A DNA stretch of 64,000 nucleotides from CAYJAY01 sp964370715 (GCA_964370715.1 CAYJKJ010000016.1:1-64000); one strand, 5' to 3'. Shown: positions 35,415 through 43,923, counted from the first letter of the stretch. The notes: a model not told the origin generated them from the sequence alone. Program-made: numbers and translations.

Positions 35415-36527
35415 TCAACCGGTGTAGAAACTATACGGAACACGGATCATAGCTGCATCGCTATCGATTATAAGTTCCTCTGTGTTTGCCATTAAATCAG
35501 CGCCTGTTTGAACGTTTCTGGCGAAGATTGCGATGGATTCGGCCATAGCTATAGAATCCTGTTTTATTGTACCTGTCATCTTTCCGTTGGCGATAAGTTG
35601 TTGAGCGGTTTCGGTAGCATCAACTCCAAACACCGGAATAATGTTAGAATCTTGTTCGCCGGTGTTGTAACCAACCGTGTTAAGAGCGGAGATAGCGCCC
35701 TCCGCCATATCATCGTTGTTAGCGATAACAAGCTCAATCATATTCCCAAAATCTTCTGAATACTGTGATAGAAATGTGTTCATGTAGTCGTTTGCGGCTT
35801 GAGCAGACCAGTCGCCGTTTTGGTCAACATAGTAGCTATCTTCATTTTCTTGTTCAAAGAACATAAGAGAGGGATAGCCGGAAGCTTCGAGTTTAGCGTT
35901 TGCGTTTTCAACACTAAACTGTGTTCGAAGATCTGCCTCGGGATTTCCTTCTTGACCTTTGAACAATACATAAGAAATTACGCCGTCGCCGTTAAGGTCG
36001 ACTTCACTATAGTTTTCAAGCAAGAAATCGCCAATCATATCACCTTGCATCTGCCCGGCTTCAGGGGAGTTTGTTCCAACGAAGATGCATTTATCATAGC
36101 TGTTTACTATTTCGGAAGAAATTTCACGATTGAAGAAAATGATGGGTACGTCGGCTGCTTTTGCAATATCAACAACGCTTTGAGCAACTTGGTCGGATGC
36201 ATTGTCAACCAGATTAACTATAAGGAGATTGGTTCCGGCGGCAATGGCTTGGTTTATCTGCTCTGTTTGTGTTGCTTGAGTGCTAGCTGCATCAAAGTTT
36301 TCGTATTCAATGCCATCTGCTTCAAGTTTATCATTTAAACTAGAGCGAACTGATGAAATATAAATATCCAAGAAGTTGTAGTAGAACACGCCTGCTTTAA
36401 TTGTTGATGTGTTTTGGGAGACATCTTGTTCGTCAGAAACGGGCGGGACAGTCTCGGTTGTTGAACAACCAACGGCTAACCCAAACGATAGAACAAGGAT
36501 CAACAAGATTGATAATATATTTTTCAC
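35415..36527 (-). CDS. mglB: Galactose/glucose-binding lipoprotein (MglB-like), solitary
   Basis: 370 residues. Signal peptide with lipobox AVGC, so it is the extracytoplasmic solute-binding component of a sugar ABC importer. The two-lobe periplasmic-binding fold of family 1 is evident: NQAIAAGTNLLIVNLVD, FNREIS, VIANNDDMAEGAI and PVFGVDAT. A calcium-binding loop DLNGDGVIS (about 178-186), as in E. coli MglB, supports galactose/glucose specificity. No mglA or mglC is adjacent, so the transporter must be completed elsewhere or the protein acts as a sensor. The start follows GGAGAAAAAT. Confidence 0.9.
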   Translation of the reverse strand: MKNILSILLILVLSFGLAVGCSTTETVPPVSDEQDVSQNTSTIKAGVFYYNFLDIYISSVRSSLNDKLEADGIEYENFDAASTQATQTEQINQAIAAGTNLLIVNLVDNASDQVAQSVVDIAKAADVPIIFFNREISSEIVNSYDKCIFVGTNSPEAGQMQGDMIGDFLLENYSEVDLNGDGVISYVLFKGQEGNPEADLRTQFSVENANAKLEASGYPSLMFFEQENEDSYYVDQNGDWSAQAANDYMNTFLSQYSEDFGNMIELVIANNDDMAEGAISALNTVGYNTGEQDSNIIPVFGVDATETAQQLIANGKMTGTIKQDSIAMAESIAIFARNVQTGADLMANTEELIIDSDAAMIRVPYSFYTG

Positions 36528-36594
36528 TATTTTTCTCCTATTTCAATTAAACTATATTTACACTATCTATAATAAATGCTAAATCTTTGTCTCA

Positions 36595-36624
36595 AATATA
36601 TCACAATTATCATGTTAGGGTCAA
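36595..36624 (-). promoter_or_regulatory. Promoter of mglB-like gene
   Basis: On the minus strand, -35 TTGACC (36619-36624), 18-bp spacer, -10 TATATT (36595-36600). Confidence 0.5.
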
Positions 36625-36804
36625 GAGAAATCAGCTGTAAAAACTGTAAATAAATTATGTTTATATTGACAATTAATCAAGAAAAGAACGTTTTGTTGAT
36701 TAATGTACAGTATAACAAAATAAAACCGGTTGTTTTTAAATAAAGCGAACAAATTACACCGAACCTACAACCTTTTAAATGCGACACTACCAAAAAGGCA
36801 ATAC

Positions 36805-36850
36805 AAAAAAAGCGATGAAAAAAACGCTTGTTTCAAGCCTTTTTCATCGC
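36805..36850 (-). terminator. Terminator of the XRE membrane regulator gene
   Basis: Stem GCGATGAAAAA/TTTTTCATCGC (36812-36850) with an inner GCTTG/CAAGC hairpin. A T run follows on the minus strand. Confidence 0.85.
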
Positions 36851-36892
36851 CTATATTTTATATTTGAAAAAACAAAGATGTTTTGAAGTTAT

Positions 36893-37618
36893 TTACGATT
36901 GATTTTGCTTTTTTATTCCGACAACAGACAGAGTAATACAAAAAATCAAAGCCAACACACAATAGCAAAGCTCTTGTATCAACAGCTTTGTTGCGGTATC
37001 ACTGGATATAATCCTAGTGATAACCATTGTATATCTGCTTGCCGAGATGAAATTAAAGATAAAAAAACTAAGCGAAAACGCATATACCAACGATTTTCGA
37101 AATGACAGGACGACTGCAACAACAGCAAACGTTATGTTAATCCCCATCGAAAACCATGCGATATACATCGCAATTGGGCCTATGTTTATAAGAGGGAGCA
37201 ACATATATATACTTAACACTAAAAGTGCGAATAGATGAAGCATTGCAACCGATAAAATCGAAATAACGATTAACGCAAGCGATGTTAATATAGTTTTCTT
37301 GAAAGGTTGTTTTTGTGCAAATATATTTTTAATGTCTGAAAAAGATATAACAACTCTAACAAGGTTCTCGACACGGCTAAACGAAAACTTTTTGTCGCTT
37401 TCTATTTTTACGCCTTCCAAAAGCTCGGTTGCGGAAACCCCAAGAACTTCGCCTAGCGGAAGTATTAGAGATATATCGGGGAAGCTTTGCCCACGTTCCC
37501 ATTTGCTTATTACTTTGTCCGATATATTAAGTTTTTGTGCAAGTTGTTTTTGTGTAAGATTTTTTTGTTTCCTAAGCTGAGTTATAAATTCCCCAAACCG
37601 AACGTTATTTGGTTGCAT
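36893..37618 (-). CDS. XRE-type regulator with C-terminal membrane domain
   Basis: 241 residues. An N-terminal HTH_3 domain (about 8-62: QKQLAQKLNISDKVISKWERGQSFPD) precedes a linker and about four transmembrane helices (about 105-235). HTH-plus-membrane proteins of this design are frequent in Clostridia, but their signals are mostly unknown. The Shine-Dalgarno GGGAGG lies a few bases before the ATG. It is transcribed away from the accessory patch on its right. A terminator lies downstream. Confidence 0.85.
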   Translation of the reverse strand: MQPNNVRFGEFITQLRKQKNLTQKQLAQKLNISDKVISKWERGQSFPDISLILPLGEVLGVSATELLEGVKIESDKKFSFSRVENLVRVVISFSDIKNIFAQKQPFKKTILTSLALIVISILSVAMLHLFALLVLSIYMLLPLINIGPIAMYIAWFSMGINITFAVVAVVLSFRKSLVYAFSLSFFIFNFISASRYTMVITRIISSDTATKLLIQELCYCVLALIFCITLSVVGIKKQNQS

Positions 37619-37979
37619 ATTGTACCTCCCGAAAGAAAAGATATAATGTTAAACGTTGTAACGCAGATGTTTTATTCTAACTCCCACAAAAAAAGATACA
37701 ATGTTTTGTATATTCAAAGAATAGCAACAAAAGAAAAAACATTCAACCGCTTGTCGGTAGAATTGCTGTTTTTTGTCATGTTGTAGAGTTTGTCTGTTAT
37801 AGTTACTGACGTTTTGCTTTTTGAATTTGCAAAACGGCTGTTAGCTATTAACAAATAATTAACAAATAACTTAAACTAAATATTGCAATGGTTTTTTTTG
37901 TAATGGTATAATATAATAAAAATAGCCTAATAACGGCAAATGAACTTTTAAAGTATAAATTTTAGAAAGAATGGTTTGA
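37619..37979. other. Divergent intergenic region at the left edge of the accessory patch
   Basis: 361 bp, AT-rich. It contains the plus-strand promoter 37883-37912. On the minus strand, a weaker TTGTAT-16-TAGAAT pair near 37675-37702 could drive the XRE gene. No coding sequence is evident. Confidence 0.45.
37883..37912 (+). promoter_or_regulatory. Promoter of the 166-residue unknown gene
   Basis: -35 TTGCAA (37883-37888), 18-bp spacer, -10 TATAAT (37907-37912). Confidence 0.6.
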
Positions 37980-38480
37980 ATGATGAATTGCGTTTGCAAA
38001 GACATTAGAGAAAAACAAATACTTTCAGCTCGTTCGTTAGATGATACGATTGAGATGTTTAATCAAGGATGCAAAGATGGTTTTTTAATACCCTGTCCTG
38101 TTGATGAGCCATATCACATAGGCTATGTAGATGACGATGACAAAAAGATAATATCTTATGCCACAAAGTGGTATAGATGCAAAAGTTGTGGATGCCTGTT
38201 CGAGGTGTTGTATCCGGATTTTCCTATGCCGGGATTTGTACGAAGATTTGATGATGGTATCTATCATAAGCAGGAATTTGACTTTGACGAAATTGAGCGA
38301 ATAGAAAGAATGATATTATCTTATCTAACCGAAAAAGATTGCTTTACCGATGATGAGTTAAAGGCTTTGGCAATAGAAGTTTTAAAGAAAAACAAGCTAC
38401 TGTATATTGATAATTTTAACGGCCCCACAATTCAGCAAGTTGTTAAAGACACCTTAAAAGAAAAACGGGGATTAAGCTAA
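37980..38480 (+). CDS. Unknown 166-residue protein with a CxxC pair
   Basis: Not recognised. The 166 residues are acidic and rich in Asp, Lys and Tyr, with YRCKSCGCLFEV (about 60-71), a single CxxC that could form half a zinc ribbon, plus scattered cysteines near the N-terminus (CVCKD). The C-terminal half is helical and charged. No signal peptide or membrane helix is visible. It is the first gene of an AT-rich patch of unrelated small unknown genes, a setting resembling arrays of immunity-like genes; that reading is only inference. Confidence 0.65.
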   Translation: MMNCVCKDIREKQILSARSLDDTIEMFNQGCKDGFLIPCPVDEPYHIGYVDDDDKKIISYATKWYRCKSCGCLFEVLYPDFPMPGFVRRFDDGIYHKQEFDFDEIERIERMILSYLTEKDCFTDDELKALAIEVLKKNKLLYIDNFNGPTIQQVVKDTLKEKRGLS

Positions 38481-38542
38481 TAAGGTCAAGGGGAGATTGG
38501 AATAAAAATACTCCTACATCGCAGGAACAGGAGGACAACAAA

Positions 38543-38934
38543 ATGATTAAAGTAATAAGTATAAGTAAAAATGAAGTCGAAGTTTCGCAAGAAAATTGCT
38601 ATATAACTGATGATGATACAGCAATGTCTATCGCTAATGTTTTTGTAGATGCTGACGATGAAGAAGCTGATCCGTTTCGGGGTTATCACTATAACGAAAT
38701 GGGTATGGTTTTTATCAAACACAATATCTTGAAGAAAGAGATTTTTCCTTGTCATATAGCGGCGATTACTATAAACTTATTAAACCGATAGGGCATAGCG
38801 TATTTAGCCAAATACATAGCGAACATTATTTAGCAAGCTCTAACGGAAAATTTTTGTTGCAGATAAATAACGGGCATTATTCATCGTTGTTTCTTGAAAC
38901 GGTTGAATGTGAGATGTTTACTGTTTTGGAGTAG
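38543..38934 (+). pseudogene. Frameshifted unknown gene
   Basis: The first frame starts at 38543 after a strong AGGAGG and runs well to about 38703 (ending HYNEMG). From about 38695 the reading continues in another frame (YGFYQTQYLEERDF and on) to a stop at 38934, with no break in amino-acid character. The joined product would be about 130 residues, acidic at the N-terminus. A single-base change near 38695-38706 would restore one frame. It may be a genuine pseudogene, a sequencing error or, less likely, programmed frameshifting. The function is not recognised. Confidence 0.65.
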
Positions 38935-39036
38935 TAGGGGAAAGGATAGAACAAGAAAAAACAACAACAACTAAAAAAACCGCCATAGAAACAGGGGAAA
39001 CAGAAGTAAATAACAGTGGTAAGAAAGAGGAAAAAT

Positions 39037-39807
39037 ATGGGAATTAATAAGGATAAAAATCAATCCGCAACGAGTTATGTTGTAAATCTGTTTGAAAATT
39101 ATGTAAAGCCAAGGCTTTCGCAATCTGATTTAAATAACTATTATGAATTGATAGCAGAAATTAATGCAAATGGATATTATGTTCAATATTGGACACAGCT
39201 TAAATTTGCTGATAAGGATGATATTGAAATCATGCCAATCATAAAAAAATACATCAACAAGATGGAAGATCGCGATTTAAAGAATTTACTGTATGATGTT
39301 TTGGGAAAGAGCAAAAGCCCCCTATATACGGATTTTTTGCTTGATGAATTTCGCAAACCCAATATCCCTAACGCACATTATGAATCAGATGATTTATCCT
39401 GGAATTTTACAAGGCGTTGGGCAGTATCAAACGCTTTATGGGATATCAATGATAAAAGCAAACAAGAGGATTATATTGAACTGTTGACCAATAAAGAAAC
39501 CCGTAACGATTGCGTTTTCATTATATGGATGCTTGGAAAAATGAAATCTGAAAAAGCATTACCTTATCTTATAGAAACTCTATCAGATAAAAGAACAGAC
39601 TTGCAATCTTTTGCAATTAAAGCGTTGGGATATTATAAAAAACATCCGGAATTGATAGAGATTATTAAGCCATTTTTGAAAAGCGAATACCCTGCTTGTA
39701 GAGAACACGCAAGAGGGTCTTTGAAAAAGCTTGAGAAAGACAAGGAAAAAAACGACGCAAAAACAAAACCGAAACAAAGCGAGGAAGAAGCTAAAAGCGG
39801 AGGATAG
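39037..39807 (+). CDS. HEAT-repeat protein
   Basis: 256 residues from ATG 39037, preceded by AGAGG; an in-frame GTG seven codons earlier lacks a site. The middle and C-terminal parts show HEAT-like helical repeats: DCVFIIWMLGKMKSEKALPY, then LIETLSDKRTDLQSFAIKALGYY, then a third. The N-terminal 90 residues are helical and unassigned. A lysine/glutamate-rich tail ends KSGG. HEAT proteins act as binding scaffolds, and some serve as immunity or repair proteins, so no specific function is claimed. It lies in the AT-rich accessory patch. Confidence 0.75.
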   Translation: MGINKDKNQSATSYVVNLFENYVKPRLSQSDLNNYYELIAEINANGYYVQYWTQLKFADKDDIEIMPIIKKYINKMEDRDLKNLLYDVLGKSKSPLYTDFLLDEFRKPNIPNAHYESDDLSWNFTRRWAVSNALWDINDKSKQEDYIELLTNKETRNDCVFIIWMLGKMKSEKALPYLIETLSDKRTDLQSFAIKALGYYKKHPELIEIIKPFLKSEYPACREHARGSLKKLEKDKEKNDAKTKPKQSEEEAKSGG

Positions 39808-40097
39808 GCGGAATTGGGTTTAATAAAATCGGAACTTCAAGAAGAGCTAATGCGCAGGTTAATGCATTAAATAAAGACACAACAAAAAATTATTTTGCTG
39901 TAGTAGAGGAAGTAAATGTAGCCGACAGAGCAACTGTTTTAGAGCATGAACAAGAATGGATAAATTATTTTTGCGGCATAAAAGAAACAATTAAAGATGG
40001 AGAAATTGATTCTTTTGAACCAGATTTAAACTTACAAAAATTGCTAGGTCTAAATAGGAGAAGTATATGCTATTTGTTTAGAATTAGAAAAGGCTAA
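39795..40097 (+). pseudogene. Start-less open frame, remnant of a larger protein
   Basis: An uninterrupted frame of about 100 codons from 39795 to TAA 40095-40097 contains no ATG or GTG near its beginning, and it overlaps the end of the HEAT gene. The text reads like real protein: NKIGTSRRANAQVNAL, then VNVADRATVLEHEQEWINYF. A short IG-x-S-x-R-like start and a later Glu-rich helix are faintly reminiscent of GIY-YIG nuclease cores or toxin C-terminal domains. The upstream part of the gene is absent. This is a suggestion, not an assignment. Confidence 0.45.
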
Positions 40098-40148
40098 AGT
40101 TTCTGACTTACAAAAAAATAAAATGACTTTAAAGTTTGAGGTGTTAAA

Positions 40149-41012
40149 ATGAGATTTAATATGATAACACTAACTTATGATAGCTTGTATAAAATGAAGA
40201 TATATGATAATACGAAAAAATTTACTTTGTCAAAATATTTAGAATGGACATTTAACGGTAGGTTTAACTATGGCTATACATTTTCTGCACAAACAAGCTG
40301 TATCTGTGCGCATATTATGCGGGTATGGAAACCAAAAATAACAAAATGTCCATTTTGGAAAATAAATATTAATTGTTATAGCGCAACCGAGAATATAGAG
40401 AAACAAGAGCATAAAGAGGGCGATATTTATATAGTAAATGCGATTTTTGATTACAAAGATTATTTTAAATTAAACAATATAGGGAAAAAGAAATTTATTT
40501 TAGATATTATTGAGGATAAAGTTACAAAAGTCTTAGAAAAGTATGAGTTAGATACCGAGGGTTTTAAGAAAGCCTGCGGGCAGGTTAGAGCCGATAACTA
40601 TAACAATGAATATGTCGTTGCAAAAAAAAGAAACGTAAACGGCTTGACTGCCGAAGTTGTTGTCGTCCATGATGTTTTAAGTTGCACTCTTTATTTCTGC
40701 CTTAAAGACAAAAAGAAAAACATATTAACAAAACAAGAATTTTTTAAAATAGAACCGACAGAAATTTTTATAGGATATCACCTTTCAAAAACTATAGAAT
40801 GGATAGAGGACGATACCGTTGCCCGATACATCACCGGAAAAGGAAAGCAATTTTCTTTGTCGATAGAGAATTTGAAAATAGAGTATGAACAACTTATCGC
40901 TTTGCTTTGGAAAGGCAATTCAAGAAGATGGCTTAGAGAAAATAAAAAATACGATAGGTGGATGCAATGTGCATTAGCGATGGTTGACAAAACACCGGAT
41001 TTGAATGAATAG
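40149..41012 (+). CDS. Unknown 287-residue protein
   Basis: Not recognised. The start ATG 40149 follows GAGG by 7 nt. The protein is rich in Lys, Ile, Tyr and Asn, clearly more AT-driven in codon use than its housekeeping neighbours. No signal peptide, membrane helix or catalytic signature is apparent. A cysteine cluster SCICAH near 54 and a helical Lys/Trp-rich C-terminus (RRWLRENKKYDRWMQ) are visible. It lies at the right end of the accessory patch, close to tRNA-Ala on the opposite strand. Confidence 0.7.
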   Translation: MRFNMITLTYDSLYKMKIYDNTKKFTLSKYLEWTFNGRFNYGYTFSAQTSCICAHIMRVWKPKITKCPFWKININCYSATENIEKQEHKEGDIYIVNAIFDYKDYFKLNNIGKKKFILDIIEDKVTKVLEKYELDTEGFKKACGQVRADNYNNEYVVAKKRNVNGLTAEVVVVHDVLSCTLYFCLKDKKKNILTKQEFFKIEPTEIFIGYHLSKTIEWIEDDTVARYITGKGKQFSLSIENLKIEYEQLIALLWKGNSRRWLRENKKYDRWMQCALAMVDKTPDLNE

Positions 41013-41021
41013 ACAAAAACA

Positions 41022-41056
41022 AAATGACCCTGTTGCTAAATGCTATGCAACAGAGC
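41022..41056 (-). terminator. Possible terminator of tRNA-Ala
   Basis: On the minus strand, stem CTGTTGC/GCAACAG with a 10-nt loop is followed by a T-rich stretch (TCATTTTGTTTTTG), about 65 nt past the tRNA 3' end. Confidence 0.5.
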
Positions 41057-41120
41057 CATTCTGATATAACCTTAGATGACGTTGATATTGATAATATCGG
41101 CGGTTCGTCTAAGGGACGTT

Positions 41121-41196
<76 letters not shown>

Positions 41197-41244
41197 ATAA
41201 TGTAAAACACATCTAAAAGATATATAATCTTTCAATGCAAAGTT

Positions 41245-41273
41245 ATTTTATCAAAAATTTAACGGCTTGTCAA
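41245..41273 (-). promoter_or_regulatory. Promoter of tRNA-Ala
   Basis: On the minus strand, -35 TTGACA (41268-41273), 17-bp spacer, -10 TAAAAT (41245-41250). Confidence 0.8.
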
Positions 41274-41334
41274 TTTATATGTAGCAATTTTTTAAAGAAA
41301 CTTAAAAAACAACGTTAATGTTAATCTGTGTTGC

Positions 41335-41363
41335 TTGTAGCAACAGGTTGTTCCTTGTACAAT
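41335..41363 (+). promoter_or_regulatory. Promoter of the second XRE gene
   Basis: -35 TTGTAG (41335-41340), 17-bp spacer, -10 TACAAT (41358-41363). A short inverted repeat TTGCTTGTAGCAA overlaps the -35 and could be an operator. Confidence 0.5.
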
Positions 41364-41392
41364 TGGGCTATACCGAAAAGGAGGTTATGGCG

Positions 41393-41902
41393 ATGTTAAA
41401 TGAAAACATTAAAGCTATTAGAAAGTCAAAAGGTCTTTCACAACAAGAATTTGCTGTTAAACTAAATGTGGTTCGGCAAACAATCTCTAAATGGGAGAAG
41501 GGTTTGTCAGTTCCTGATTCAGAGATGTTGGTCTTGATAGCCGAGCAACTTGAAACGTCGGTAAGCGTTTTGCTTGGAGAATGCATAGTTGAGTCAAGAG
41601 AAAATGAGTTGAAAGTTATTTCCGACAAACTTGAGATAATTAACCTTCAGTTTTCACAAACTGCCGCAAGAAGGCGAAAAATATTTCATTGGCTGTTAAT
41701 AACATTATGTATAGTGTTGATAATGATTTTTTTAGTATTAACTATGATGCAAAGCCCTTATTTGGGATGGGACTATAGCGATCCGGAAACTGCGGTTGTT
41801 GGAGTGATTTGGCATGCATTTGAATGGTTCTTTATTAGATTAGCGCCTATTATTCTTGTAGGCGCAGTTGTTGGAATAATTTTGACACGCAATAAATTTT
41901 GA
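41393..41902 (+). CDS. XRE-type regulator with C-terminal membrane helices
   Basis: 169 residues from ATG 41393, which AGGAGG precedes by 8 nt; an ATG two codons earlier is too close to that site. An N-terminal HTH_3 domain (about 6-60: LSQQEFAVKLNVVRQTISKW) is followed by a short helical linker and two transmembrane helices (about 95-116 and 140-165). It has the same general plan as the XRE-membrane gene at 36893 but is not a close copy. Its target is unknown; it may control itself. Confidence 0.85.
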   Translation: MLNENIKAIRKSKGLSQQEFAVKLNVVRQTISKWEKGLSVPDSEMLVLIAEQLETSVSVLLGECIVESRENELKVISDKLEIINLQFSQTAARRRKIFHWLLITLCIVLIMIFLVLTMMQSPYLGWDYSDPETAVVGVIWHAFEWFFIRLAPIILVGAVVGIILTRNKF

Positions 41903-41997
41903 TTCTAATTAAATTTGAGGATATAATTTCAACCTGCACAAAGACGCTTTACTCAAATCGTTTGGTCTGTGTATCTTTTGAGTTAATATTGCGATGC

Positions 41998-42026
41998 TTG
42001 ACATAAGCCTAAAACATACGTATTAT
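41998..42026 (+). promoter_or_regulatory. Promoter of the 174-residue lipoprotein gene
   Basis: -35 TTGACA (41998-42003), 17-bp spacer, -10 TATTAT (42021-42026). Confidence 0.72.
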
Positions 42027-42086
42027 AAATACAACGGATAGTTTATAAAATGAAGTTTATTACTGTTTTTTAAGTGGAGGTTTTTT

Positions 42087-42611
42087 ATGAAAAAAGCATT
42101 AAATTTTATCCTTGTTTTACTTTTTATATCATTGTTTGTTGGATGTCAAAAGCCAAGCGAACCGCCTGTCTTGAGCGGAGAAATTGAAACTGAAACACCG
42201 ACACAACCACAACAAACAGACACCATAGAGGTGGAGGAAGATTTTTCTCAAATAGGGTATAGCGCATTTTTGGAGATATTAAAAGAGGAAAATTTTGAGT
42301 ATACAGAGAAATATCAAGAAGACTCGCAATTTTTTTCTGTTCCAACCAACATAATATTTGTGGGTGAAGAGATGATTAATGTCTATGAACACGAAAACAA
42401 ACAAGCTGTGGAAAAAGAGGCGGCAGGAGTGTCGAAGGATGGAAACAGCATTAGCGTTGAAGGTAAGGGCGGCGCAGAAATATCATGGGTATCGCTACCG
42501 CATTTTTTTAAAAATGATAGATTGATTGTGCAGTATATTGGGGAAGATGAAGCGATATTAAAGCTTTTGACCGAAACATTTGGCGAGCAGTTTGCTGGAT
42601 ATATGGGGTGA
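42087..42611 (+). CDS. Small lipoprotein, function unknown
   Basis: 174 residues. The Shine-Dalgarno GTGGAGG is followed by ATG; a hydrophobic signal ends in lipobox FVGC (about residues 18-21). A Pro/Thr/Glu-rich spacer (about 25-50) leads to a compact acidic domain of about 120 residues with alternating strands and helices. No recognisable family. Predicted to be anchored on the outer face of the membrane. It is monocistronic, with its own promoter and a strong terminator. Confidence 0.8.
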   Translation: MKKALNFILVLLFISLFVGCQKPSEPPVLSGEIETETPTQPQQTDTIEVEEDFSQIGYSAFLEILKEENFEYTEKYQEDSQFFSVPTNIIFVGEEMINVYEHENKQAVEKEAAGVSKDGNSISVEGKGGAEISWVSLPHFFKNDRLIVQYIGEDEAILKLLTETFGEQFAGYMG

Positions 42612-42676
42612 AACTTCGATTATTATGATATCGATTTGAAACTATTGATTGAATTTTCAAAGACAACAATAAACAC

Positions 42677-42722
42677 AAAAACAAATAGTGTAGCGGATTT
42701 GTTCGCTACACTATTTGTTTTA
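42677..42722. terminator. Bidirectional terminator between lipoprotein and adh
   Basis: Perfect long stem ending GTAGCG/CGCTAC, closed at its base by AAAACAAAT/ATTTGTTTT, with T tracts on both strands. Confidence 0.92.
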
Positions 42723-42752
42723 ATATTACTTTATATATTATACACAGCCGTT

Positions 42753-43898
42753 TTATTTAAACGAAGCCTCAAGAATCGAAACGACATCTTGTTTTGTCAA
42801 CGATTGTCTGTCTAAGGTGAAAAGGCCGCCCATGTCGGCGAAAGCGTGGTCGGCATAATCTGAAAACAGCTCTTTTTTAATTCCGAAATCGCTCATCTTT
42901 AATGTGTCAACGTTGCAAGCTTTTTGGATATCCTTTAAAGCGGCAACGATATCGCCCTCTTGGTTGCCCAAAGCTTTTGCCATTTCGCTTGTTCTTTCGG
43001 GGCAAACTTTCGAGAAGAAATCAAAATATGCAAGCGAAAGCATGATAAGGCCGGCGCCATGCGGAAGGTCGTGGTGGAAACCGGACAAGGCGTGTTCAAT
43101 CGAATGTTCCGAGGTGCAAGAAGAAAGGCTTTCGACAAACCCCGAGTAGGTGTTGGCGAGAGCTACATAAGAGCGAGCCTCGATATCGCTTGGGGAAGCG
43201 ACGGCGGTTGCGAGATATTTTCCTATTAATCTAATAGATTCAAGCGCAAACATATCGCTCATTGGGGAGGCTATATTTGCAATATATCCTTCAAGAGCAT
43301 GGAAAAGAGCATCGAACCCTTGATACGCTGTTAGGTGTGGCGGGACCGAAACCATAAGTTTTGGGTCGACTATCGAAAGGATAGGGAAGGTGTGATCAAA
43401 ATCGCCGAAACCAATCTTTTCGAGACCGTTTGTTATAACCATCCAAGGATCAGCCTCGGTTCCTGTTCCGGCGGTGGTGGTTATCGCAACCATCGGAAGC
43501 GGAGCTGCAGCAAGAGGCTTTCCTTTTCCGCTGCCACCCGAAACATAGTCCCAAAAATCGCCGTCGTTGGTACACATAATTGCGATAGCTTTTGCCGCAT
43601 CAAGCGACGAACCGCCGCCAAGCCCAACAACGAAACTACAGTTGTTTTCTCTGCCAAGCTTTGCTGCTTCTCGAACCGATTCAACATTTGGGTTTGGCTC
43701 AACTTTGTCGTAAACAACAACTTGGTGTCCTGCGGTTGCGAGAAGATCGCTAACCCTTTTAACAAATCCCAGTTTTGTTGTCGAAGTTCCTCCTGTAATC
43801 AAAAGAGCTTTTCCTTCGGGAAGCTTTGCGGTTGCAAGGTTTTCTAGAGCATCCTCTCCAAAATGTATTTTGGTAGGCATAAAATAGTTGAAATTCAT
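42753..43898 (-). CDS. Iron-containing alcohol dehydrogenase
   Basis: 381 residues of the group III (Fe-ADH) family, which reduces aldehydes or oxidises alcohols with NAD(P)H. Visible features: the nucleotide-binding GGGSSLDAAK (about 95-104), and metal-ligand segments including QGFDALFHALEGY (Asp and His near 192-200) and SIEHALSGFHHDLPHG (His ligands near 260-275). The substrate cannot be fixed. Its promoter has the distorted 19-bp spacer typical of MerR-activated genes, and the divergent neighbour encodes a MerR protein. Induction by reactive aldehydes or similar stress is therefore a reasonable inference. Confidence 0.94.
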   Translation of the reverse strand: MNFNYFMPTKIHFGEDALENLATAKLPEGKALLITGGTSTTKLGFVKRVSDLLATAGHQVVVYDKVEPNPNVESVREAAKLGRENNCSFVVGLGGGSSLDAAKAIAIMCTNDGDFWDYVSGGSGKGKPLAAAPLPMVAITTTAGTGTEADPWMVITNGLEKIGFGDFDHTFPILSIVDPKLMVSVPPHLTAYQGFDALFHALEGYIANIASPMSDMFALESIRLIGKYLATAVASPSDIEARSYVALANTYSGFVESLSSCTSEHSIEHALSGFHHDLPHGAGLIMLSLAYFDFFSKVCPERTSEMAKALGNQEGDIVAALKDIQKACNVDTLKMSDFGIKKELFSDYADHAFADMGGLFTLDRQSLTKQDVVSILEASFK

Positions 43899-43923
43899 TT
43901 ATAGTTCCTCCATGAAATTAAGT

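Larger units (their letters stand above)
36528..36892. other. Intergenic region upstream of mglB-like gene
   Basis: 365 bp. It holds the mglB promoter (36595-36624), an inverted repeat TTAATCAA (36673-36680) with TTGATTAA (36696-36703) centred on AACGTT (36687-36692), and the terminator of the XRE gene (36812-36850). No gene is seen. Confidence 0.55.
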
